From: Calothrix sp. NIES-4105 | GTDB lineage: Bacteria > Cyanobacteriota > Cyanobacteriia > Cyanobacteriales > Nostocaceae | Assembly: GCF_002368415.1 (NCBI RefSeq) | Contig: NZ_AP018290.1 | Location: 3,423,614 to 3,487,613, forward strand | Direction of reading: 5' to 3' | DNA length: 64,000 nt | In this document: positions 43,191 to 51,659 of the stretch, piece after piece | How the letters are laid out: each line of letters begins with the position of its first letter | Numbering within the stretch: position 1 is the stretch's first letter | Made by a program: the position numbers and the translations under genes | The notes under the pieces: model-generated | Database searches by the model: none | What the model saw: the letters and a program-made list of their open reading frames with translations, nothing else | Told to the model about the DNA's origin: nothing

Positions 43191-43835
43191 TCAAGTATAA
43201 ACAGTTTCATCAAAGCCTTCCAAAGCTTCTTTTCTTTCAACACAAGTTCCGCATTTACCGCAGTGATACTCTTTACCCTTGTAGCAACTCCAGGTATATT
43301 TAAATGGAACATTAATATCTTTTCCAATTAAAGCAATATCTCGTTTTGTGATTGAAACATAAGGAGAAACAATTTCTATTTTTTCATATGTGCCTGCTTT
43401 TGCTGCTTCTTTAAACGGTTCGATGAAGGCAGATGTGCAATCAGGGTAAATCGCATGGTCCCCAAAGTGATTTGCTAAATAAATTTTTTTCAATCCTCTA
43501 CTTTCAGCTAATCCAACAGCAATAGAAAGCATTATCCCATTTCGGAATGGCACTACTGTTTGCTTCATAATCGGTTCTTGATAATGTCCATCAGGTATTT
43601 CACCACCTGTTTTGAGCAAATTTGATGAAAAATGCTTCCCGATGATGTCACTTAAATCTAATCTGACATGCTCAACACCCAATTTTTTTGTATTCAATGC
43701 AGCATAATAAAATTCTCGGTCATTATGTTTACTTCCATAATTAAAACTTACAGCAAGAGCTATCTCCTCTCTTTTATGGTAGAGAAGTACAGTAGAATCC
43801 ATACCGCCAGAGTATAAAATAAGGCTATTCTTCAT
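43191..43835 (-). CDS. queC: 7-cyano-7-deazaguanine synthase
   Basis: QueC converts carboxy-deazaguanine to preQ0 with ATP and ammonia, in queuosine synthesis. The ATP-pyrophosphatase P-loop is LILYSGGMDSTVLLYH, the substrate block is VVPFRNGIMLSIAVGLAES, and four cysteines (CYKGKEYHCGKCGTC) hold the structural zinc. The gene is divergent from ackA across 134 bases and runs towards the SWIM gene after a 31-base gap. No preQ1 riboswitch is apparent upstream. Confidence 0.92.
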   Translation of the reverse strand: MKNSLILYSGGMDSTVLLYHKREEIALAVSFNYGSKHNDREFYYAALNTKKLGVEHVRLDLSDIIGKHFSSNLLKTGGEIPDGHYQEPIMKQTVVPFRNGIMLSIAVGLAESRGLKKIYLANHFGDHAIYPDCTSAFIEPFKEAAKAGTYEKIEIVSPYVSITKRDIALIGKDINVPFKYTWSCYKGKEYHCGKCGTCVERKEALEGFDETVYT

Positions 43836-43888
43836 TTTATTTTCACAATTAGAAGGTCAAAGCCATATTTAATTGTAAGATACAATAC

Positions 43889-43907
43889 AATACTACAACG
43901 TAGTATT
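43889..43907. promoter_or_regulatory. Perfect inverted repeat in the queC/ackA divergent promoter region
   Basis: AATACTAC-AAC-GTAGTATT is an 8+8 base perfect palindrome with a 3-base spacer, in the middle of the divergent region. It has the look of a dimeric regulator's operator; the regulator is unknown. Confidence 0.4.
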
Positions 43908-43969
43908 AAGGATTAGTGCAGCTTTTATCTTAAAATAGTACCTGCAGCATTGCTTCATGGAAAAAGCAT

Positions 43970-45184
43970 ATGAATGTATTAGTTCTGAATGCAGGTAGCA
44001 ACTCACTGAAATTTGAAGTGATAGCGGTAGAGTCTAACATTACTACCCCTGACCAGGGTAAAAAATTAGTAAGCGGCATCATTGAAGGTATTGGAGGTGA
44101 TGCTGTTCTTGCACAACTTTCAGGTAAAGAAGTTATTCACAAGCAGCAAATAACTGCTCAAGATTATAAAGATGCAACTGAACGGGCATTAGAATGGCTC
44201 AATTCGGGTCAGGCGCCAGGTGTGTCATCGCTAGATAATATTGATATTGTAGGTCATCGAGTAGTGCATGGCGCCGACAAGTTTAGTGCAAGTGTGCTAA
44301 TTGATGAAGAAGTTATTGCTCAAATTGAAGAACTTGAAGAGCTGGCGCCGCTACATAATAAGCCAGCAGTAAATGTTATGCGAGCCGCGCGCGATAAATT
44401 CGACCTAAGTATAAATCAAATAGCAGTTTTCGATACCGTTTTCCACCGTAATATTCCTGAGTACGCCCAACTCTACGCTATTCCACCAGAATTATCTGAG
44501 CGCTACAAAATTCGTCGTTATGGATTTCATGGTATTTCCCATCAATATATGATGATGCGATATGCCAAAATAACTAATCGTCCCTACGAAGAAATAAAAA
44601 TTATTACATTACATTTAGAAAGTGGTTGTTCTGCAACAGCAATTAGTGGTGGCAAATCAGTAGATACATCTATGGGTTTCACACCACTCGAAGGATTAGT
44701 AATGGGCAAACGCTGTGGAGACATAGACCCGGCAATTGTAGGATATCTCGCGCGCAAAGAACAGACCGATATTGGCGAAATTGAAAATTGGTTGAATAAA
44801 AAATCAGGGTTATTAGGTTTATCAGGTTTATCTCATGATACACGAGTATTAATGAAAGAATTCGACAATAACGAGCGCGTGCGGTTGGCAATAGACGTAT
44901 TTTGTTACCGTATTCAAAAGTATATCGGTGCTTATTTATCAGTTTTAGGTGGCGCCGAAGCTATTGTGTTTGGTGGTGGAATAGGAGAAAATACACTTAA
45001 AGTACGTGAAAAAGTTTGTAAAGCATTTGAATGGTGTGGTTTAAAACTAGACTCTGAACGTAATGAGCAAACTATTGATATCGAAGGTTGTATCAGTACT
45101 CAAGATTCGAGTTTAGGCGCCTATGTTATACCAGTTGAAGAAGGTTTAATGATTGCTCTGGAAGCAACTCGTACAAAAACTTGA
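43970..45184 (+). CDS. ackA: Acetate kinase (acetate/propionate kinase family)
   Basis: The 404-residue enzyme has the start VLVLNAGSNSLKFEVI, HRVVHGADKFSASVLI, the catalytic Arg/His block YGFHGISHQYMM, and DTSMGFTPLEGLVMGKRCGD. VFGGGIGENTLKVREK follows near the end. It interconverts acetyl phosphate and acetate with ADP/ATP. The adenosine-binding loop reads LHLESGCSATAI where most acetate kinases have HLGNGAS, so it is a somewhat diverged form. No phosphotransacetylase or phosphoketolase gene is adjacent in the window. Confidence 0.9.
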   Translation: MNVLVLNAGSNSLKFEVIAVESNITTPDQGKKLVSGIIEGIGGDAVLAQLSGKEVIHKQQITAQDYKDATERALEWLNSGQAPGVSSLDNIDIVGHRVVHGADKFSASVLIDEEVIAQIEELEELAPLHNKPAVNVMRAARDKFDLSINQIAVFDTVFHRNIPEYAQLYAIPPELSERYKIRRYGFHGISHQYMMMRYAKITNRPYEEIKIITLHLESGCSATAISGGKSVDTSMGFTPLEGLVMGKRCGDIDPAIVGYLARKEQTDIGEIENWLNKKSGLLGLSGLSHDTRVLMKEFDNNERVRLAIDVFCYRIQKYIGAYLSVLGGAEAIVFGGGIGENTLKVREKVCKAFEWCGLKLDSERNEQTIDIEGCISTQDSSLGAYVIPVEEGLMIALEATRTKT

Positions 45185-45243
45185 TTTGCAAAAATTTACC
45201 TAACTATAGCATTCCGCGCATCATTTGTAAAAATCTGCATACT

Positions 45244-45273
45244 GTAGAGACAAGGGTTCAATAGCGTCTCTAC
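45244..45273. repeat. GTAGAGAC inverted repeat
   Basis: An 8-base stem GTAGAGAC/GTCTCTAC, followed by a TTTTTTACAATTCATATAAG tail, is shared with the copy at 8409. It lies 60 bases past the ackA stop and may end that transcript. Confidence 0.55.
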
Positions 45274-45436
45274 GGGATATAATTTTTTACAATTCATATA
45301 AGACTGCTATATGAAAAATAAATTGAGAATAGTTATGATTATACTAACATCAGATTATAAAATATTGTTACAGTGAAAATTGTAAAATAGTGACATTAGA
45401 ATTGATAATTATTAAGCAAATTGATTTAAAACTTTG

Positions 45437-46228
45437 ATGCTTAATAACTCTGGGCTGCTAGTTCCCAAATTAAATAATGCACGGCGAATTATAGAAGCTA
45501 AAAAGCAAGACTATCCAGAAGAACAGTACAGCAACTTAATCAAATCTTTGGATAGATTCACAAGTGCAGTTGTAAAGATAAATCGACAGCTTTCAAATGC
45601 TAGCTTGAGTGAAAAACAAGAAGATAAGTATATAGAATCTTTAAAGAAAATAGCAGCTAATATATGCAAATTTGGTAACAAATGGGGTTTGAGCAATTTA
45701 AATGACGTACCTGTTATTGTCGCAACTCAACCGACAATAAATCTTTCGACATTAGAGAGAAAAATGCTTAAAAAACTTAACGGAGGACAGAAACTACTCG
45801 ACTTATTAGATAATCAAAATGTACCAATTATCAAGAAAATATCGACAACAGAAGAAGCTAGGGTTGCTTTAGACGCTTTGAGAAGAGGGGAAAAGGTGGA
45901 AGAAGTAAGCCAAACTATTGATACAACTGGTAAAAAGGCAGGAAAGAAAAACAAAGGTGAAATTGATATTTTAACAGAGACAGAAATTATAGAGGTTAAG
46001 GGTTCTGCAAAATACGCTACAATAGAGCAACCTGACTCAGACCTTAAGGTTCAAGTTGAAAAATACATCCAAAAAGTCAAAAAAGATGCTAACGTTAATC
46101 CTTCTAAACCTCAGAGGAAAATCGTTATACATTTGACAGTCGGCGCATCGAATGGTGTAATCGATTGGTTTGCTCTTAAAGCAAGCAGATCGGGAGTAAT
46201 TATAGAAGTACGTACTGGACAAAGGTAA
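45437..46228 (+). CDS. Putative nuclease with C-terminal restriction-endonuclease-like (toxin-type) domain
   Basis: The 263-residue protein has a helical, Lys-rich N-terminal two thirds without recognisable domain. The C-terminal PD-(D/E)XK-like core is KGEIDILTETEIIEVKGSAK (Asp, then ExK), followed by IVIHLTVGASNGVIDWFALK. This layout is common for polymorphic-toxin and CDI nucleases (Tox-REase). There is no secretion domain in the protein. The next gene starts 7 bases downstream and is a good immunity candidate. The start is ATG 45437; a TTG directly before it is also in frame. Confidence 0.6.
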   Translation: MLNNSGLLVPKLNNARRIIEAKKQDYPEEQYSNLIKSLDRFTSAVVKINRQLSNASLSEKQEDKYIESLKKIAANICKFGNKWGLSNLNDVPVIVATQPTINLSTLERKMLKKLNGGQKLLDLLDNQNVPIIKKISTTEEARVALDALRRGEKVEEVSQTIDTTGKKAGKKNKGEIDILTETEIIEVKGSAKYATIEQPDSDLKVQVEKYIQKVKKDANVNPSKPQRKIVIHLTVGASNGVIDWFALKASRSGVIIEVRTGQR

Positions 46229-46235
46229 AATAGCG

Positions 46236-46787
46236 ATGAGTGAATCTTACGAAGTGCTTGTTTTAATTCCTGAAAAACTACCCGTTAAAGAGGTAGTTTA
46301 CCAAACGCACCAAATAATTTCTGAAATGGGTGGCTACATAGATGAAGATTGTATGCTTATTTTGAATGATACAAAAGATATAAGCCCTGATATTGAGTAT
46401 ATTTATAATGATGAAGTTGCATTGAATCAATTAATTAATTGGCCTGCGCTTGGGGGAATTAATTACGCTATGCCTGATGCAATAATTACTGTAGAATATG
46501 CAGGAGAATATGCTGAATCTACTGTGCAAGCCATAAGAATTACGATTCCAGATACAATAATTTTTGCGCTCGATGGGTCAGAAAGTAAAGATAGATATGC
46601 AAGTTTAGCAAGTGTTTTACATGAAAGATTGAGGGCAAAGCGGACAATTGTAGATTGGGGTTTAATGTATAGAGGTATTTATTGGAAGGAAGAAATAGAA
46701 AGACTTAACAATGGTGAATATTTGGGAAATTATTCAATTGATTTAAGAGCAGAAAAAGAAGCTTCTAAGCAAGGGCTTGTTGCGTAG
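46236..46787 (+). CDS. Hypothetical partner/immunity-type protein of the upstream nuclease
   Basis: The 183-residue acidic protein (SYEVLVLIPEKLPVKEVVYQ, NYAMPDAIITVEYAGEYAES) has no known domain that I can name. It is soluble, with alternating strands and helices. It follows the nuclease-type gene by 7 bases, as immunity genes follow their toxins. The assignment rests on gene order and acidity only. Confidence 0.5.
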   Translation: MSESYEVLVLIPEKLPVKEVVYQTHQIISEMGGYIDEDCMLILNDTKDISPDIEYIYNDEVALNQLINWPALGGINYAMPDAIITVEYAGEYAESTVQAIRITIPDTIIFALDGSESKDRYASLASVLHERLRAKRTIVDWGLMYRGIYWKEEIERLNNGEYLGNYSIDLRAEKEASKQGLVA

Positions 46788-47150
46788 ATATACATAGCCT
46801 GTTGTTCTATTTAGGTTAGACAAACCAGAACCGTACATTACTATTCGTACTAGTTGCCATAATCATAGAAAAATGATTTTTGCAATTCTAAGAGAATTAA
46901 GTTTGAACACTAATTTTGGTAAAAGTGACCATTATCACGGATAAAACCATAGTCAGTCCAGCACCAGAAATCAGTTTTGGCGCCAGTTGTTACTTGAATT
47001 AGACCATCGGTTTTAAGCGATGCGGTAGGTTCATTGTACCATTGCATACTGTTTGCTTCCGTTAGCACGTTAACTTTGATGTAATACCATGTTCGCTCTT
47101 TTTAAGTTGTATGTTGACTTTTTTTACACACTGATATAAAAGTAGTAGTT
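46788..47150. other. Gap with a DUF1349 remnant and the TetR-gene promoter
   Basis: The bases 46910-47047 hold a DUF1349 fragment on the reverse strand. Directly before the TetR gene, TTGACT (47114-47119) and TATAAA (47135-47140), spaced 15 bases, could form its promoter, although the spacing is short and the leader would be only a few bases long. Confidence 0.35.
46910..47047 (-). pseudogene. DUF1349 protein, N-terminal remnant
   Basis: MQWYNEPTASLKTDGLIQVT, then TGAKTDFWCWTDYGFIRDNG and HFYQN before a TAG. DUF1349 proteins start M.WYNEP and have the T(D/G)AKTDFWR.THYGFIRDNGHF block, followed by about 150 more residues of a concanavalin-like fold that is missing here. It is a truncated copy. 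Confidence 0.6.
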
Positions 47151-47798
47151 ATGGACAATAACAGTGTTATTCAAAAAAATGGTGTTACCAACTATCGTGC
47201 AGCCCAAGATCTGCACTACTCGAATTTACGCAAGGGAATTCTGGACGATGCCAGTAATCTACTGATGCGTGAAGGTCCAACTGCTCTTTCGATGAGGCGA
47301 ATAGCACAGCTTGTGGGTTGCTCGACTACCGTGCTTTACAACATGTTCGGTAGTAAACAAGGGTTGGTTGATGAACTGTATTTACGCGGTTTCGATATGT
47401 TGCGCCAAGCTATTGAAGCAATACCTTATCCAGGTAATCCACGAGAATATATTTTTGCTTTGTGTTATGCCTGCCGAAATTTTGCTTTAGCGAACCCAGC
47501 TTATTACTCTGTAATGTTTCTTAAAGTGATTCCAGAATATACCCCTAGTGATGCAAATCGTTGGTTGGGTGAAGAGAGTTTTAAACTTTTAGTGCAAGCT
47601 GTTCAGGATTGTATGGCGCCAGGAAGTACGATTTCCGATGATGCTTGGGAGATTGCCCGCACAATTTGGGCGACATTACACGGGCATGTATCGTTAGAAC
47701 TGGTAGGGTATTTTAACGTTCCTCAACCTCCACTGCCAAGACTTGAAAGAGGTTTGCAGGCATTGGTAGATGGGCTTTTGTCAAAAATAGATAGCTAG
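47151..47798 (+). CDS. TetR/AcrR family transcriptional regulator (WHG-type C-domain)
   Basis: The 215-residue protein has the N-terminal HTH MRRIAQLVGCSTTVLYNMFG followed by SKQGLVDELYLRGFD. The C-terminal ligand domain is of the type with FALANPAYYSVMFLKV and ARTIWATLHGHVSLELVGYF. It lies 23 bases upstream of the glycosyltransferase start and is probably co-transcribed; it likely represses this operon and responds to a small hydrophobic ligand. No clear operator palindrome was seen. Confidence 0.88.
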   Translation: MDNNSVIQKNGVTNYRAAQDLHYSNLRKGILDDASNLLMREGPTALSMRRIAQLVGCSTTVLYNMFGSKQGLVDELYLRGFDMLRQAIEAIPYPGNPREYIFALCYACRNFALANPAYYSVMFLKVIPEYTPSDANRWLGEESFKLLVQAVQDCMAPGSTISDDAWEIARTIWATLHGHVSLELVGYFNVPQPPLPRLERGLQALVDGLLSKIDS

Positions 47799-47821
47799 TA
47801 ATGAATTTAAGAGGTGAACCA

Positions 47822-49033
47822 ATGACTCATTATGGAATCATCTGTTTACAAGCGACTGGACACTTGAACACAGTATTTCCTTTAGGTCGCGAACTTCAGC
47901 AACGTGGACACACTGTTACCATCTTTAGCGGTCTAGAGGCGCTTCTTAAAGTCCAAGCAGCAGGTTTTAATTTCTGCGAAGTCTATTCACCAGAACCATC
48001 ACCTCAGCTCAAAGGATTTGCAAATATAAAAAATACCCTACAACAATTTGCAAGAATAGCGGAAACAAGACTGCAAAAGAGTCCAGCAATGCTAAGAGAA
48101 TATGGTGTAGATGTACTGTTGGTAGATTTATCTGTATTTGAAGGAGGAACAATAGCTGACCATCTTGCAATTCCTTACATCACAATATGTTGTATGTTGC
48201 CTTTCTATGAAGACCTAAATATTCCTCCCATCCCCACAACTTGGCAATATAATCCAGCATTATGGGCAAAACTCCGTAACCGCGCGGCTTATAGCTTATT
48301 CAATTTTGCAGCACAACCCGTTTGGCAAGTCATATCCAAATATCGTCAAAAGTGGAATTTACCTATATATAAGCAAACTAACGATATTTTCTCTAAACTA
48401 GCTATCATTACCCGCCACATCAGAGAATTTGAGTTTCCTCGACAGTTACCACCATATTTTCACTTCACTGGACCATTTCATAATTCGGTGGAAAGGCAAC
48501 CTGTAGAGTTTCCTTTTGAGAAATTAAACGATAAACCTTTAATCTATGCTTCAATGGGGACTTTACAAAATCGTCTAAGTGACGTTTTCTATACTATTGC
48601 CGAAGCTTGTAAACATACAAATGCCCAACTTGTAATTTCTCTTGGTGGTGGACTGGCGCCAGAAGCATTCCCAAACTTACCAGGAAATCCTCTGGTAGTT
48701 AAATATGCTCCTCAACTAGAACTATTACAAAAAGCTAGCCTTAACATAACTCATGCTGGACTGAACACTACCTTAGAATCACTTAGTTATGGTGTGCCGA
48801 TGGTTGCTATACCTGTAACTGACGATCAGCCAGGAGTCGCAGCACGCATCAAATGGACTGGTACAGGGGAATTAATAACGCTGTCTAATTTAAGTGTTAC
48901 CAAGTTAAAAGAATCTATTCAAAGGGTTTTAACACAAAACGAGTACAAGCAAAATGCAGTCAAATTGCAAAAAGCCATTAGCTGCACTGGAGGAGTCAGT
49001 CGAGCAGCCGACATTATTGAAAGGGTTGTGTAG
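47822..49033 (+). CDS. GT1 (MGT/CrtX-like) glycosyltransferase
   Basis: The start is taken at 47822 (MTHYGIICLQATGHLNTVFP) because AGAGGTG precedes it at the right distance; an in-frame ATG at 47801 also exists. This is a UDP-sugar-dependent GT-B enzyme with the C-terminal donor motif THAGLNTTLESLSYGVPMVA and then IPVTDDQPGVAARI. That wording is close to zeaxanthin glucosyltransferase CrtX and to macrolide glycosyltransferases. It would glycosylate a lipophilic acceptor. A carotenoid acceptor is plausible given the carotenoid genes elsewhere in the window but is not shown. Confidence 0.82.
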   Translation: MTHYGIICLQATGHLNTVFPLGRELQQRGHTVTIFSGLEALLKVQAAGFNFCEVYSPEPSPQLKGFANIKNTLQQFARIAETRLQKSPAMLREYGVDVLLVDLSVFEGGTIADHLAIPYITICCMLPFYEDLNIPPIPTTWQYNPALWAKLRNRAAYSLFNFAAQPVWQVISKYRQKWNLPIYKQTNDIFSKLAIITRHIREFEFPRQLPPYFHFTGPFHNSVERQPVEFPFEKLNDKPLIYASMGTLQNRLSDVFYTIAEACKHTNAQLVISLGGGLAPEAFPNLPGNPLVVKYAPQLELLQKASLNITHAGLNTTLESLSYGVPMVAIPVTDDQPGVAARIKWTGTGELITLSNLSVTKLKESIQRVLTQNEYKQNAVKLQKAISCTGGVSRAADIIERVV

Positions 49034-49093
49034 TCACTATATACAGGCGCCGCTTTAAAGCAACGTAAACTTAAGACTGTAGTAAATTTGATG

Positions 49094-50048
49094 CTAATTA
49101 GTCATACGAGCAAGTAATTTTTTAAATAAATTTTCCTGCACTAAATAATCAGCATCAACACATCCTAACAAACTTCCTGCTAGAATCGCGGAATTGTAAG
49201 AAGTTCTTATCTCTTTTCTTAAATACGGTTTGATGTACCAACATAAAAGCTCAATAAAATCATGACCGTGAATTTGATAACGCTTATCTTTAAGCTTTTT
49301 TACACGTAATTCTTCAAGTTTAGCAGAAAACAACAGTTTCTCTGACATCTTACTATTTTTATTCAAGTACTTTTGAATAAATATTTCTGAATCAAATACG
49401 ACTATATTTTTCTTAACTTGGCAGCATCCTCCAAAATCATCCAACCATTTCATATTAAATTTAAGTGCTTCATTTGTAGCTCTAATTAAAAATACTTCTT
49501 CTAGAACTTGAGATAATTGATTGATGATATTTTTTGCTTCAATCTCAGTTATACGAAGCAATAGCCGTAAAAATTTGTCTAAAATAAATTCATTCAATAA
49601 ATATATTTATAAGCTGGTGTAGTCGCTAAAAAGCAAGAAATCGCAAGTGTAATCATTTCCAAATAACCAGTCAAAATCTTTATCAGCGACGCATGTAAAA
49701 TGAGGTAGTTTCCCAAATTGTTTCTGTATTTCTAAAGCAAGAGCAATTACTCGACTACGATTGCTATCATTGAACCCAAGCTCAAATAGTTTTTGGGTAG
49801 GAATATCAACAGTATCAATTTCATAAACTGCAAAGTTTTCTACTCCTCTCTGTTCTAAAAACCATTCCATTAAAATTTTGTCAGTTTTACCCTCTACATA
49901 TACATCACGTAACTCAGGTTCTAACTACAAGTTTATCATCACTTATTGATAAAGTATACGTATACTTGCCAAAAAGTTTTTCTACCTCAATCCTAACAAT
50001 GGATTTTGGAAGGCTACTTTCTTCAATTCGACTAGTAATAGTTTGCAT
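49094..50048 (-). pseudogene. DUF4435 (Toprim-like) protein with frameshift and nonsense codon
   Basis: Three pieces form one gene. The frame from ATG 50048 (MQTITSRIEESSLPKSIVRI) ends in TGA after DDKLVVRT near 49920. The next frame starts EPELRDVYVEGKTDKILMEW (Toprim Glu) and contains HFTCVADKDFDWLFGND (DxD), ending at a TAA at 49607. In that same frame IYLLNEFILDKFLRL continues to 49094. In relatives the TAA position is normally a Glu codon, so GAA to TAA is likely. DUF4435 Toprim proteins occur in anti-phage systems such as the AriB subunit of PARIS. No AAA ATPase partner is adjacent. Confidence 0.7.
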
Positions 50049-50107
50049 AAATAATCAACAATTACCAATTCAAGAAAATTCAATTATATCTTATGTTGAG
50101 CTAGAAT

Positions 50108-50620
50108 TTAATCCCACCAATAGGTAACAACTACTGCGTCTCTATTTTGTTGGCTTCCTTCATCTAACAGTGCCTCTTCATATCGATATCTGAGTCGGCG
50201 CCTGAGTTGGTAACTGTATTCCTCCGAAGTGCTATCACTTACTTCTACCGAATCAGCTCGCCACTTCTTGCCAAATTCCACGAGTTGAGATACTTTTGTA
50301 TCTTGGTTTTCCGCAAGAATATATAAAGTATCTGCTGGATAAGCCACAAAATGAATAATGCTGCTATCTGGCATAGGGCGATAGTTTGCCATTGCAGCGA
50401 GCGTATCAATTACACCACCAAAACTTAAACCATGTTCATCTGGAGCAAAAATTGGTCTTGTAAACAAAAAACTTGCCCATAAATCTGTATGTTCGGAAAG
50501 GTCTGTCATGACTTCTTTTCCATCGAACTCATTAAACCGACGCTGCCAAACTAATGCTGCAAATAGTTCTTGAGGAGAATAAGATTGGGCAATAGTTTGA
50601 ACTGTAGCTAAGTTAAGCAT
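50108..50620 (-). CDS. Hypothetical protein (170 aa)
   Basis: I do not recognise the family. It is soluble, with blocks SPQELFAALVWQRRFNEFDG, SIIHFVAYPADTLYILAENQ and a basic stretch (YSYQLRRRLRYRYEEALLDE), and ends VVVTYWWD. The composition and a good ATG argue for a real gene. It is followed 59 bases later by the DUF4435 pseudogene and preceded by an aldo/keto reductase gene, without sign of an operon. Confidence 0.6.
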   Translation of the reverse strand: MLNLATVQTIAQSYSPQELFAALVWQRRFNEFDGKEVMTDLSEHTDLWASFLFTRPIFAPDEHGLSFGGVIDTLAAMANYRPMPDSSIIHFVAYPADTLYILAENQDTKVSQLVEFGKKWRADSVEVSDSTSEEYSYQLRRRLRYRYEEALLDEGSQQNRDAVVVTYWWD

Positions 50621-50705
50621 GGTTTTTAGTTATATTTTTTAAACTTGACGTATTTTGTTTAAATTGTAGAAGAGAATTTTTCTTCAATTTCTTAAGAAAC
50701 CTTAA

Positions 50706-51524
50706 TTAAACCCATTGAGTATCAAATGCATCTCGCCCAGTTCCGTAAATAAGGGCGCCGTATGATTGCCATTGTTCTACTTCTTCAGGGGACAGTGAGG
50801 GTGCATTCAAGACAGAAAGATTTTCTTGTAATTGAGAAACTGATTGTGGGGCAGTAAGAGCAAGTTTAACAGCTTGGTTGTGTAAAGCATAGCGGTAGCA
50901 ATCTGTAGCAGTAGGTAGTGAGGAATGCCAGTTGGGATGTCCTGCAAGTAAGGAACCCCATCGTGTACAGGTGAATGCTACTACTGGTATATTGGATGAA
51001 TAAGCAGCAGGTAAAACATCTTCTTCTATTTTGCGATGTGCCATGTTGTAACGAAGCATTAACACATCACAAGCTTTGTTTTCAATGAGTTGTAAAGCAA
51101 TATTATGGTTGTGGGTACTGGCGCCAACATAGCGAATAAGTTTTTGTTGTTTCCAAGACTCTAACTCATCAAGTACCGCGCGCAAGTCATTCACATCATC
51201 ATTGGGAGATACGTATTCGATAAAAAATACATCTATAAAATCAGTACTGAGACGGCGCCTAACTTGTTCAAGATATTGGCGTAATGTATTTATATCCCGT
51301 GCTTCGCTTCCTGTTGCAACTAATACTGAATTACGCTGTTTGGTAAGTAATGTTTTTAACCCTTCTAAAAAGCTGTCATTATCTGAATCGTAGAAGAAAA
51401 AGTAATTGATTCCTGAATCAAATGCTAACCGTACACAATCTGTATCCGTTTGAGGATATGCTGCTAATCCGAGAATGCTGGCATTTGTTCCTTGTTGTGT
51501 TTTCACGTTTATTAGTAATGTCAC
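50706..51524 (-). CDS. Aldo/keto reductase family protein
   Basis: The 272-residue TIM-barrel protein has the family strand DFIDVFFIEYVSPNDDVNDL, then QQKLIRYVGASTHNHNIALQ and the cofactor end VKLALTAPQSVSQLQENLSV. It starts with GTG at 51524. The usual catalytic tetrad (Asp-Tyr-Lys-His) is not clear: the tyrosine position reads FFYDSDNDSF and the His after the Lys strand is replaced (FIEYVS). It may be a non-catalytic or altered member. Confidence 0.7.
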   Translation of the reverse strand: MTLLINVKTQQGTNASILGLAAYPQTDTDCVRLAFDSGINYFFFYDSDNDSFLEGLKTLLTKQRNSVLVATGSEARDINTLRQYLEQVRRRLSTDFIDVFFIEYVSPNDDVNDLRAVLDELESWKQQKLIRYVGASTHNHNIALQLIENKACDVLMLRYNMAHRKIEEDVLPAAYSSNIPVVAFTCTRWGSLLAGHPNWHSSLPTATDCYRYALHNQAVKLALTAPQSVSQLQENLSVLNAPSLSPEEVEQWQSYGALIYGTGRDAFDTQWV

Positions 51525-51536
51525 TTACTTAACAAT

Positions 51537-51617
51537 TGTAGGTTGGGTTCCGGCTTTGCGTAACCCAACATAAATATTTGTCGGCTGTTTGGTTCCGTTC
51601 CTCCACCCAACCTACAA
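51537..51617. repeat. GTAGGTTGGGTTCCG hairpin repeat
   Basis: Two arms, GTAGGTTGGGTTCCG and the reverse CCACCCAACCTAC, enclose a second inner copy of CGTAACCCAAC. Partial copies lie at 54860-54893, 59886-59905 and 60868-60902. It is located in the divergent region between the aldo/keto reductase and the EamA gene. Confidence 0.6.
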
Positions 51618-51659
51618 TCATAATGCTGTAATATAATACAGCAGCCTTTGCGGAAAAAC

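Noticed and set aside
43836-43969. preQ1 riboswitch upstream of queC
   Set aside because: Neither the class I core (AGAGGTTCTAGC-like stem with A-rich tail) nor a pseudoknot arrangement could be found in the 134-base spacer.
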